DNA of 64,000 nucleotides. Origin: Lytechinus pictus. Lineage: Eukaryota; Echinodermata; Echinoidea; Temnopleuroida; Toxopneustidae. The stretch lies in NCBI RefSeq assembly GCF_037042905.1, contig NC_087259.1, positions 25,007,001 through 25,071,000 on the forward strand, read 5' to 3'. Made by a program: the position numbers and the translations under genes. The notes under the pieces were generated by a model. It was not told the origin of the DNA and did not search any database. It saw only the letters and a program-made list of their open reading frames with translations. This document shows positions 1-12,600 of this stretch, piece by piece (the stretch's first letter is position 1; every line of letters begins with the position of its first letter).

Positions 1-862
<862 letters not shown>

Positions 863-1070
863 TTAAAAAGTTATAATACATCCAAATGTGGGCCTATATT
901 GGTAGTGTTATTATGGTCAGGGCCATATGTGAAGTGTACCTCGAACACTGTAGGCTATACGGTATACAGATAGACAAAATATTCACATATGGCACAATCT
1001 TTCTACTAACTTCACTACATGAATTTGGATTGAAACCCTTCACTGCCTGATGGGAATGCGCGAACTTGGC

Positions 1071-1076
1071 TATATA
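1071..1076 (-). promoter_or_regulatory. Candidate TATA box for the GH13 gene
   Basis: On the minus strand the sequence reads GAGTATATAGCC. It lies about 210 bp upstream of the GH13 ATG at 859, which would put transcription start near 1040 and leave a 5' UTR of about 180 nt. This rests on motif and position only. Confidence 0.35.
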
Positions 1077-1857
1077 CTCAGTAGGTGCCTTGCTTCAGTT
1101 CGAAAATCAACACAAACTAAACTGCATGTATCGAGGGTTGCGAACAATAGTTGGTTCGAAATCTTCAAACATTTACACAGTTGTCAAATATTAATTCACC
1201 GGGCTTACGATGCGTGACTTTGAATATGAACACACATTTAAAAGAAAATTGCGTGTTTATTGTTCATTGGGAAAATCGAAATGGTAAGTTGGATCGAGGA
1301 CCTTAAGGGGTTAGGCGCGGATCCAGCCGGGTGTTGTTAAAACACAAAATGGCCCCTGGGCGAAATATGGTATTGCAGTGGCGTAATGAGCCAAAAAGTT
1401 TGCGGGTGCTACATATGGCGTATCGCGAGCGAGCGAGCAAAAATGTCGATATTTTATTACAAAAATCAAATTTCGTTATAGATTTAACTTAATATTCAGA
1501 AAGTAATATCACATTTCACTCTTCTCTACAAGGGCGTAGGCTGGGAGGGGGTGCACCGGTACCCTCCCGCTGAGGCAGAGGAGTTCCGACACGGGCAAGC
1601 AAAACGAAATTTGTACCCCTTCTTCTGCTTTCAACAGCTGAAAATGTGCACCCCGCTCCATACCACTTTAGTTCCACCTCCCCACGATGTGCACCTCCCC
1701 ATTCCCAAACCAGCCCACGCCCTTGCTCTATTTCCTTTTCTTTCATATTCTCTAGCGCTTTTTTTTCTTGGTCGTGATTTTTTTTCCAAGCCCCCCCCCC
1801 CCCATCCGTACGCCACTGTGATATTGTGTGTAATCCATCAGCTGGGTCCGCGCCAGG

Positions 1858-2139
1858 AAGGGGTACCCCAGGCTGAAAATGACATATCAGATAAGGAAAA
1901 ATCAAACGGAACAAAATTTGAAACTTTGATCAAAATAACATATGAAAAAGTGGAGACATGACATTAAGTCCATGGATATTCATGATGACGTGTTTATAAC
2001 TGTTTTCACAAAATATTGCTAAAATTTGAAATTTAATAACTTTGTTATCCGATTTTGATGAAATTTTCAGCATTTTGCTCTGTGAATTTTACTCTATTTA
2101 TGAAGATGTAATTATTTTCAGCCCAGAGTACCCCTTTAG
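1858..2139. repeat. Short inverted-repeat element, copy A
   Basis: The left end reads AAGGGGTACCCCAGGCTGAA and the right end, reverse-complemented, reads AAAGGGGTACTCTGGGCTGA. The right half carries the phrase TTTTGATGAAATTTTCAGC, also found in other elements of this window. A related element with the same ends is at 53431-53649. No open reading frame for a transposase is present, so it is non-autonomous. Confidence 0.55.
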
Positions 2140-3359
2140 ATTGTCTGAAAAACTTTAATCACCTTGATGAAAGGTCTGACCTGCAGATATAGGGGCAGGG
2201 GGTGATGATTTGTGTATCTTATGACTTTTCTATTATTATGAACGAATATTAAGATATCATGCCTGGCAATATAGATTTACTTTTCAGATCGACTAATTAA
2301 AAATTGATAAAATGTGCTTGGTTTTAAATATAATAATGGTGTGAAAACGAAGTATTTGCTATTTAACAGGGATGACGCAGATACATGAATCAGTCCAAGT
2401 GATGAAAATGTTTTCAAATATTATTTTATATTGAAAGAAATGGAATTTCATTCATTCATTAAAAAAGCGGCATAGTCAACAAATGGAAGGGTATGTGTAG
2501 TGCATCCAGACACGAATTATTTTCAAGCTAACAATTATTCAAGTAGCTAGTATTGTTGTGAATAACCGAAAAGCCACATAATTGCCATCAAGATGGACTT
2601 TCCTCACCCCTACCCCTAAAAATCTTAAGGAGGGTATAGACGCCCCTTAATATTTCCAAATGTTACGCCATTGGCCTAGCTCCTGATAGTTTGTCTGGTC
2701 GGGAAGATAAAACATTACGTGTTACCTTTGCTCGAGCAGGTTCACTGCTCTTGATGGTGCATGATCATTGATCGTGATCTACAGTCACGCCACGGGGGAG
2801 GAGGGGGGGGGGGGGTGAGGTGGGTTGGGTGGCCGAACGCCCCTTTTATTTCTCAAGGGGACAAATGGAGTTTTTACATGAGTTAATTATATCAGGGGAG
2901 GCCCGAGACAAGGAGAGTATTGATAAGAGTGGCCTTGAATAATCCCTATACTTTTTCAACGATTTAGAAAGGACCCTTGTAGTGAAAAGAAAGGATTAGA
3001 CCAGGGACCGGGTACATCTTTTTTTTCCTTCTTTCTTCGTACTTATTTTTCTTTCTTCTTCTTCCTCCTCCTCTTTCTTCTTCTATTTTCCCTCCTACTT
3101 CTCGTTTTTCCCAGGTGATCCTGCAGTGTCATAAGTAAATAGACCGGACTGTAGTTCGCAATCGCTTGAAATAATATTGATATGATCTTTATTTGTTTTA
3201 AATCTTCAGATTCAATTTGAATAATGCATGCTGCACAGGCTGATAAAATATTAATACATTTTTTCTAGATACAATACACTTCAAAATGACACAAAATCCA
3301 CGAAGATATTGAATTCACTGGCGGAAATCTTATAACAATCATAAATTTCTCTAGGAATT

Positions 3360-3620
3360 TCAAATTCCCAGGGAAAGAGAAGAAGTAGAAGAAGAAGAAG
3401 AAGAGGAAGATGGAGATGGAGAAGAAGAAAAAAAAGAAGAAGAAGAGGTAGAGGAAGAGGAAGAAGAAGAAAAAAAAGAGGAAGAAAAGAAGAAGACGTA
3501 CGAGAAGAAAAGAGGAATGTTGGAAAGAGGGTGAATTTTTGAAGAATAACGGTAAAAAAAAATTACGGGACAGAAGGCAAAGAAAAAAAAAGAGAAGATG
3601 AAAAAAAAAGAGAGACACAG
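3360..3620. repeat. GA/AAG-rich purine tract
   Basis: This is about 260 bp of nearly pure plus-strand purine, mostly GAA and GAG trinucleotides. Open frames across it give Ser/Phe/Leu-only peptides and are not genes. A similar GA tract with poly-G runs lies at 4590-4715. Confidence 0.8.
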
Positions 3621-5430
3621 AGAACACCATGGAAAAGAGGAGATAATTAACACAAAATGAAAATTACTCGATGTGAATTTCAATAGAATCGATTTGAATA
3701 TAACTGCTCCGTGGAAAAGAAAATCAAGGCAACCAAGCAAACCCATCATCCAGAAAAAGAAGGCAGAAACAATGGTCAAAATGAATGTAGAATGCATACA
3801 AAACTTGGTGAAAAATTGATAATGGAATTTTGTCTCTGAAAATTTGTGAAGAATTTGATATTTTTAAGGTAATAGCAAATTTATCGTGTCATCAAAAAGC
3901 TAATTGTGCACTTTACACTCTGCTGTCTTATTGAAATAATACAATATTCCCGTAAAAAGTAATTTAAGTAGTATTTCCACTTCATGATCGAATGCATTCA
4001 TACAAGCAGGAGGTTTCTTCGACCCTCCGTTTATTTATTTATTTTCTTTTTATCTTGAAATGACAATACTTTAGACAGACACAATGTCAACAACTGAATA
4101 CCAGTAATGACAAGGGATGATTTTATTTTTGGTCTGGTTTGGTTTCGTTATATTTACCGTTTAAAAATCTCAACAAAGTACATTGTACAAAATATTGAGA
4201 GTAAATATATAAATACTTAAAAATATATTCGGATTGATCACTTTATTCAGAGCCATTGATATAATGACTCTGTTTTTCCTAGAGGTCCAACATCTATTGA
4301 CATTGCCTACCGTAATGAATCCATTATCAATTATTAATCATGCTCACATCGGGCAAATGATATTTTCGTAATTTGTCTTTGAAATATTGCATGCTTTGGA
4401 ACTACGACACCCAGAAACCAAAGCATGTGCCACATATCCATTGAGTAATACACTCGTAAATATATTGATACCGTAACATAATATCTATTATTTTGATTGA
4501 GCCGAGAAAAAATTGAGGTGACAGAACTAAATGGAAAAAATAGAGGAGAGATAGGCCTAATGAGACGAGATAAGCAGGATGATATGAGGATAAAAAGATA
4601 AAAAAGAAAGATAAAAGATAAAAATGATAAAAGAGAAAAAATGATAAAAGAGAGAAAGAGGAGAGAGAGAGAAAGAGAGAGAGAGAGAGGGGGGGGGGGG
4701 AAGGGGGGGGGGTGATGGAAGGCACAAAAGATAGAGATGAATCATGAAAAGTATTAGAAATTAATAATTGTTTAAGTAGAGATTGTCTGACACCACTTTT
4801 GCAAATTAGCCGATATTTTAATAAATGGAGCCTAAATTAAATGGGGTCTGTGGTTTGAAAAAGTCCGGTTACAATAAACCTAAACTCATTGCTGACAAAT
4901 TTTGTGACCCCGCCGCGGCAATTTTTTTTTAACTGCCCACTTGAAGACGTTTTATCTTCAATTCTTGCAGCATCGTTTAAGACCATTTTTTTTGGCGAAA
5001 ATCGGAAAGATCGTTACGACATGTCAATCCAAAATCGCGTGATCGGCAACCAAGTGGGCGGGCGGGGGTAAACCCACAGTAAAATCTTGGTCTGAAAAAG
5101 CCCAGTCAAGGTGGAGATTCAAATTTCAGCACATTTGACGATCTAGTTATCCCTTTTCGGGACTAATAGATCTAACTAAAATGTATTTTCCCCCATCAAA
5201 GCACAATAGGAAATCCTAATGTACATGCATAGAGCTATAGCTCCATGGTACATGTAAACAAATTCTGGTTTCTTACGCAGACTCACTCAGAGTTTCAGAG
5301 CATGGCTTAAATTAAACCAGACTTCTGAATATAGGACATTTGGTTTAATTGCTGTTTTAATCTCGTCATTACTTGGACAATTACCCACTTGTCATTATTG
5401 ATCAATGTCTAATGGCCACTTCGCCTAATG

Positions 5431-5628
5431 CAGTGGCGGATCCAGGGAGGCACATCTGGTCCTTACCCCCCCCCCCTTTTGAGAGCCATGATAAAAATTT
5501 TCAATGCAGATATGCCGTTTTTACCCAAGTGTGCCCCCCCCCTTGAAATTGAGGACTCTCTTTTTGCTTGTCAAATTTTATCGGGAAATTGTGCCCCCCC
5601 CTTTTTTTTTATAATGGATCCGTCCCTG
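5431..5628. mobile_element. hAT-like MITE, copy 1
   Basis: The element starts CAGTGGCGGATCC and ends with the reverse complement of CAGGGACGGATCC, so the ends match over 13 bp with two mismatches. CCTAATG flanks both sides as a direct repeat (5424-5430 and 5629-5635). CAG...CTG ends with a target duplication of about 8 bp are typical of hAT elements. The interior is C-run-rich without coding capacity. A related copy lies at 53943-54123. Confidence 0.65.
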
Positions 5629-5718
5629 CCTAATGAGTTTATCTATTCAAACTGATGACCATTTGGACTATATTATTTTGTGCAATCTGCAGGGAGTAAC
5701 ATAAAGAGATACACTTAA

Positions 5719-6267
5719 ATGAACCAAAACCCATGGAGACTTATAAGAAAGGGTAAAATGAGAGGAACAACAAGTTTCATCAAAATCGGTTGTGAAATAA
5801 ACAAGTTATGGACGTTTAAAAAGTCTTGTACTTTATAAGGGGTATTTCAAATTTGCCAACATGCTTCAGAATAGCAGATTTTGTGGACAACTCTCCATTT
5901 GTTTTGGACACAAATTTAATATTTTCCCCATTATCTTTCAAATTGCATCTTGCCTCCTTCTGAGCAGAACATATATCATGGGAAAATATACTTCACACCA
6001 CATATGCCATGTTCAGGAGGAGATAATGTGAAATACATAAAATAAAGGAGAAAATCTGAAAATTTGTGTACAAAACAAATGGAGAGTTGTCTCAGCCATT
6101 TTGAAGCATGTTTGCTCATTTGAGGATCCCAATTTGAAATACAAGACTTTTCAAACTCTCATAACTCACTTATTTTATTACTGATTTTGATGAAACAAGT
6201 TTTAGATTGAACCTCTCATGTTATTCTTTCTGATAAGATTGATTCTCTCCATGTATTTTGCTTTCCT
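5719..6267. mobile_element. TTAA-flanked long-inverted-repeat element 1
   Basis: This 549-bp element is flanked by TTAA on both sides (5715-5718 and 6268-6271). Its arms are long and imperfect: both contain CATGGAGA, AAGAAAG, ATGAGAGG, a TTTCATCAAAATC phrase, and ACAACTCTCCATTTGTTTT near the centre. It carries no transposase. TTAA duplications are a hallmark of piggyBac-type integration, so this looks like a non-autonomous relative; the class assignment is inference. Confidence 0.7.
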
Positions 6268-6653
6268 TTAATATAACAAATTTGTTGTATCTTTTGCAAC
6301 AGGTCACTGATAAAATAATGTTAGAATATGTGTCAAGGGGGGATGGGAGAAGTATTAATTAGACATAATGATCTTTAGATGCATTGCTCCCCTACAAAAC
6401 AAATGTTAGTTAGTTCTGTTAATACTACAGCAAGGTCAAAGATTATCAACCCTTAATGACCTTGGCCTTTTGACCTGAAATTACTTTATACCTAAGTTTT
6501 ACGAAAAAGGAATTTCTACTTTCAAGATTACCTTTAAAAATATAATTTTTAATGTTTGGCTTAAAAATCATTGACCCCAAAATGATCTTGACCTTATATA
6601 GTTATGTGACCTAAAATCCATGGCCAGTGAAACATGAATACCCTTATGCTTAA

Positions 6654-7197
6654 AGGAGAATGAAACCTTTGGAACAAGATAGCTTGTGTGAAAACAGAAA
6701 AATCAAAGAAACAGATCAACGAAAGTTTGAGAAAAATCGGACAAATAATGAGAAAGTTATGAGCATTTGAATATTGCGATAAAGATGTGTGATGTCACTT
6801 GTGAACAACTCTCCCAATTACTTTAGTATATATTTCAGTTAAAATGCCTCTTTTATCACATCTACTATCAGTAGATCATGTGTTCTTTCTACAGGAGGGC
6901 ATGTAATACAGATTTTCAAAGAATGCATCATGGATAGTTTGTATCACCGTAAGAAAAAGCAAAGATACATTTTTGGGGTATTTTATAGTCCATCAATGGG
7001 AAAGTTGTTCACATGTGACATCACACATCCTTGTCGCATTGCCAATAGGAGGATCTCCATAGCATTAGTGATTGCAATATTCAAATGCTCATAACTTTCT
7101 CATTATTTGTCCGATTTTTCTCAAACTTTCTTTGTTCTTATTCTCTGATTTTTCTGTTTCGACACAAGCCTACTTGTTCCTAAGTTTTCATTCCCCT
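6654..7197. mobile_element. TTAA-flanked long-inverted-repeat element 2
   Basis: This 544-bp element lies between TTAA at 6650-6653 and TTAA at 7198-7201. The left end AGGAGAATGAAACC pairs with a right end that reads AGGGGAATGAAAACTT in reverse complement. The arms pair for more than 130 bp, including a shared GAGAAAAATCGGACAAATAA segment. The centre mentions TGTGATGTCAC near both arms. It is non-coding. A further copy of the right terminus follows at 7288-7333. Confidence 0.75.
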
Positions 7198-7755
7198 TTA
7201 AAGTGTTTACTTTGCCTTTTTCCCTTGTTTTTTCGAACCAGCCTGTCAAGCAGCAATCTGTCATAACAGGGACCCTATACTAAGTATAGTCGACATAAGC
7301 CTACTTGTTTCAAAGGTTTCATTCCCCTTTAAGTTCCATGAAATAGGTTCTCATAATTTCAAAGTTAAGACAGTTCAAAATCCTAAGCTTGATTAAATTT
7401 TACATTGACACGGCCACCATCATTGCTATGTCATCCGAAAGGCAGTGACTATGTCTCTCTTGTGCAATGCAAGCAAGACAAAAACAACACTTTGTGAAGT
7501 TTGTTTGGCTTCACAAGAGCACAAAATTTGCATCAACTCCAATATATCATTCTAAACTGACTGTGCATACCAACCTAGATACATACGTAATACCCAGAAA
7601 AGATCAAGTAGCATTAGTGTATATTCATTTTGTCATTTATTCACATCATATGCAGATAATATATTATTTCTGTAAACTTATTCACAATATGTTGTTACCA
7701 ATCCTAGTCATACAATGCCCTTAGCAATGGCATAAATCAATACTGATCACTCAAG

Positions 7756-8036
7756 GCCCATAATAATAATATATAGCATTTGTGAGGTGCCGATTTATCT
7801 AGTTTCCTATTCAATGGCGCACTATATATTACCCCGGCTGTAGCTCCAGCTGCTAAAGGCGCTTGGTGCATTCAAGGAATTAATCCTGCCGGGTACCCAT
7901 TCACCTCACCTGGGTTGAGTGCAGTACAATGTGGATAAATTTCTTGCTGAAGGAAAACACGCTGTGGCTGAGATTCGAACCCATGCCCCTCTCATTGAAA
8001 GACGAGATTTGTAACCACTAGACCACGATGCCCCCA
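7756..8036 (-). mobile_element. tRNA-derived SINE, copy 1
   Basis: Read on the minus strand, the element starts GGGGGCATCGTGG. It contains a pol III A box (TGGTCTAGTGG) and a B box (GGTTCGAATC) at tRNA-like spacing, then a non-tRNA body, and ends in an AT-rich (ATT)n tail near 7761. The tRNA head does not fold as an intact tRNA, so it is a SINE and not a tRNA gene. A closely related copy lies in SCFD2 intron 11 (12180-12476). Confidence 0.7.
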
Positions 8037-9600
8037 CATATACACTGAACATGATCTGGACCACAGAAAAGGATAATTTCCTTACATGATTGAAGAAAAA
8101 AAAGAAGGAAGCTAGGGTAGAAATAACACTGAAGCCTGAAGGTGATTACTTTCATATACTAGTAAGTACCCCACCCCAAGAAGACAGCCTAATTGCCATA
8201 ACATACCATTACCATTTCAACACAGTTTTTGACACATTCAATAATGTGTCTTGCAAGTTTTTACTCCTAGACCAATATGTGGTCGCATCTCAAGAGCATT
8301 GGGCAAAACTTGAGGAAGTAGTTCGATTTTAAATATTTGCATTTTGCAACCAATAGTCCTACTGCCCGCCTGCCCAACCACCCATCCATTCAACCATGCA
8401 TTCCTGTATACCACCTTCAAACTTTGGTTGGCAGAGGTATAATAAATTGTTTGTTTAACTATTGTAAAAGGATTGTTAAACACGAAACGTGTCCCGTATG
8501 TCTTGGTTGAAACCGGCAACCAAACTGCTAGATAAAACAATTTTAACATATATGAATGGGGACATGGTAACCTGGGTCAGATTTGTTGTAATGAAAGACC
8601 CTAAGAATTTGAATTCAACATTTTTACAAACTTACACAGAGCTCCAGCATACATAATTGAAGATAAGATTGTTGGAATATATTAATGTGTCACAGTTGCG
8701 GCCACATGTCATGAGTCTAATAACTTAATAATAATAAGTATTTCTAATGCGCACTTTCTAATGAATCATTACTCAATGCTCTACATATAAAATAAACAAA
8801 AACATGGAAAATTTTCAAAATCATAATCATCAAACTTAAAATCATAATTCAAGGAATAATGCAACATTTATTTTTGCTTGCCCTGTAAAAATACCCATTG
8901 CGTCTGCTCACATTCTCCAATCAGAGGTAGAAAAAATTATTATAATTACAAAAGCATATTTCTCTTTGTAACTGGCCACTAGGTTTGTAGCCAGGTAGGA
9001 ATCTTTTTTCTACAATCGGCAAGAAAAATTCAATGAAGAATATGCCTGACATATTTTTCACTGTTTTATGTTACTCCGTCTCATCAAAACTCTTTGATTT
9101 GACGGTATGACCCATCAATGTTAATTCATCTACTAGCACTGGAGATTCATTATGATCCATATGCCTTATGGCACTCAAAATAAAAAAGCTTTGGAATTCA
9201 TCCATTTCATAGAACAATTCATCCTATTTTGTGAAGTCACTCAATGTTGAATACTGAGATATTGGTCGACAACAGTTTGAGCACCACCATGCATTTATCA
9301 CCATGTTATTTTTTCAAAGAGAAATCAAAGTGATTAGAAATCTCATTTAAACGTTGCAGTTCTCCTAGCATCTCAATGTAGATCTTCTGATCAATTTTTC
9401 ACTGCAATGGGATTCATCATTCAGTTATCCACAGGGCCACAATGCTCTACAAATACATATCTTCCTGCAACGGGCTCCTGAACAGACAGAATGATATGGT
9501 TCACAGGTACCAGTGACTTTAATCAAATGGAGCAGCCTCATATATGTGCAATGATTTTATGATTCTAAGTTGATCCAAACCCACCGCATCTTTGGCTGTT

Positions 9601-12600
9601 TCAGTACGAAAGTGGCTTCTGTCCAAACACATGGTCCAAAACATCAGATTCTCGTAATATTCTTGTCGACCCGACGACCACCTGAAAATGAGATGAAAAT
9701 ACAGGTATTTAGTATGATAGATGGAAAGTTCTCATTTGGTCTACACCCGGTTTGTCTTTCTGTCCTGTCTCATCCCTCATAGTCAAATCCTAGTATGTCT
9801 ACAATCAACCATTTGGATAACTGCCACTTGGTCTACACCCAGTTTGTTTTCTTTCTGATTAGACTCATTCCACATGATTTAAAACTAAAATGCCGGGGGG
9901 GGGGGTGGAATTCAGCTGTGAAATGGGTCCAAATAACCCTGCTTTACTGTGATTTAGTCTAGTTTGTCTATAACCAGTATGTCTACTAACCATTTTGTCT
10001 AATTGCCATTTAGCCCATTGACCATGTTGTCTTATTTTAAGTTATTTTCACTGATCCCCTGCTATGCTATGCGCCTAACATCCACTTGCTTAACACCAAT
10101 TAGTCCATTTGATGAGACAAATTGCAAATTAATCACATTTTTAATTGCAAAATAATTAGTCGATGCAGTGGAAACAATACAAACTGAGCATTAAACTGAA
10201 TAGAAATTAGATCCCCCCTAAGGGGGTGTTGCAAGAAAATATTTGCGATCAATTGCAAATATTGTGCCACAGTTTTACAACTGACAGATCAACATTAGCT
10301 TTAGCAGATCAGATTAAACTTCTTATTTCAAGGAGCAGATTAGCAATCAATCACTAATTCGCAATTAACTAAAAAGACATATGATTGATTTAGGGAGGAA
10401 AAATAGACTTGCAATTGATCGCAAGTTTCTTGCAACACCCCATAAGTGGGTATCCAAGTGTCAATTTAACAACAACTAGACCTAATTGATAGTAGTCAAA
10501 ATGGGGTTAGCATATATATATATATGGTATTAGACATTTTGAGAAGACCAACTGCTTGTAGACCACGTAAATATAAACACAATATATGGATAAATATAAA
10601 CTATTAAAATTTTCATATTTTACAGTATGAAAAAAAAAAACTCTCTAATCTTCAACTTATCAATCTTCATCATCTCTTTGGGGGAGCAATTTCATTCAAG
10701 CGAGAATAATATCAATGCCCTACATACCATACTTGACATTGGCACTGTGGACTAAAGATGAAACCAGTGTATATGGAAGCCCTTGATAAGCTTTCATAAA
10801 CAAGCATTTGAAATTTGACATCGATCATAATCATTTCTTACCTGAGTGTTTGGTGATAAGGATGCTACCGTCTCTTTGATTTGTTTGACCTCGGAACATG
10901 TGACCCCTCCCACCATGAAGACGATGAAGAGAGGATGGTCGCTAGGGCGGGGCTTACCAACATTCATAAATAATCTGAAAACAAGACAGAGATTTGAACA
11001 TGATAAATACAAAAACATTAAAATAAGACCCCCCCACCACAAAGATGATGATGGGAGGATGATTGAAGAATGTTAGGGTGGGGTTTACCAACATTTATGA
11101 ATCACCTGAAACAAGAGAAGAAGACATGATAATACAAAATATGAGATATGCGCGACCCCTCCAAACATGACAATAATCAAATGATTACACGACACCTTGA
11201 GACATGTTTTTAAGTTTCATTGTGTGACGGGTTGGAAATAAAACATAATTATAGAGCTACAGCATCATCAATCCAGCAAACATGACACCTTCGTCCAATA
11301 TTTCATCCACGTTACTGATCTTACATGAGCATCCTTTGGAAATTATACTATTTGATATCAGAAGTATAATACAAAACAATGCATAATCAATCAGCCTGAG
11401 CATATTTTTTTTTTCAAATCAAACCACGATAAATATCCTTTATCTAAGAGGGCTTTCACAATAGCTTGTGCGACCACTTGGTCACAATATATGTTGCGCA
11501 GAATCGCAACGGTTGTAAGCAGTCGCACCACCAATTGTGAAAGGGGCTTAAATTAACATAATTCAGAACCATCCCAATAATATTATCAACATGGAGTAAT
11601 CTAGACACCAAAATTTTACCTAAATCCTGATTTGAGGAGGTCTCTGAATCCACTTGACTTGTATTCAATATCAACCAGGTCAGGTTTGGATGAATCAAAC
11701 ACACTCTTCATGATTTGTTTGACGAGAGGCGAGTAGCTCGATGGATGCGTAGCAGTACCATGAGCGAATATATCCCTGTAGAAATTTTTTTTAAAGAAAT
11801 CAAATTGCAGGGTTATCATTTTAGATCTAACATGACATTGGACAACGTTTCATGAAATTATTTGTCTGTGATTATCACTGACAATTGTTACAAGCTATTG
11901 AAAATCCTTGCATCTGATTGGCTGAAAGCAAATTAGTGAAAATCACCTGCTTTGTGAAAGGTGCTATCAAGGACGTGGGGTGAGTTTATCATCTCTTTTC
12001 TGGGTAGAAGTAAAGTTTCAAATTGCGTTTCAGGGCACATTTTGTGGTTCAAAAATCACTTCAGCCGGAAATGTGCTTGGATGAGAGATAAATGCAAAGC
12101 TGCTTTGAAATGCATTTGAACTTTGATCTGTTTCCAGTTTAGGAGAAAAAGCACAAGCCACATCAATCATACAGCCATGAGCCCACACAACCATAACAAC
12201 AACAATGACAACAGCAACAACAACAATAATAATTATAATACTATCTATCAGAGGCGCACTGTTATTATCAGGCTAGCTTTGGCTCGAACTGCCATTTTCA
12301 GCATTGTGCATTCAAGAAATTAATCTTGTTGGGTACCCATTCACCTCACCTGAGTTGAGTGCAGCACAGTGTAGGCAAATTTCTTGCTGAAGGAAAACAC
12401 GCCATGGCTAAGATTTGAACCTTTGACCCTCTAAATTAAAAGAGGAGAGTCAAAACCACTAGACCATGATGCCCCCAAAATAAAAAGTGTATAAATCATA
12501 CATGACCCCTCCTCCTCAGCTGCCCAGTGACAATTGCAGCGTTTTTCAAGTCATGACATTGCTTCTAAAGAAATCTCACTATATGATACTTACATGAACC

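Noticed and set aside
1516-1961. 130-codon open frames on both strands
   Set aside because: They run through C/G homopolymers and a repeat end; no splice or domain support.
3265-3797. 121- and 145-codon minus-strand open frames
   Set aside because: They are translations of a purine tract, almost entirely Ser, Phe and Leu, with no domain.
7960-8036. Possible tRNA gene on the minus strand
   Set aside because: A and B boxes are present but the stem pairing is poor, and the sequence continues into a shared SINE body; a second copy in an SCFD2 intron confirms a SINE.
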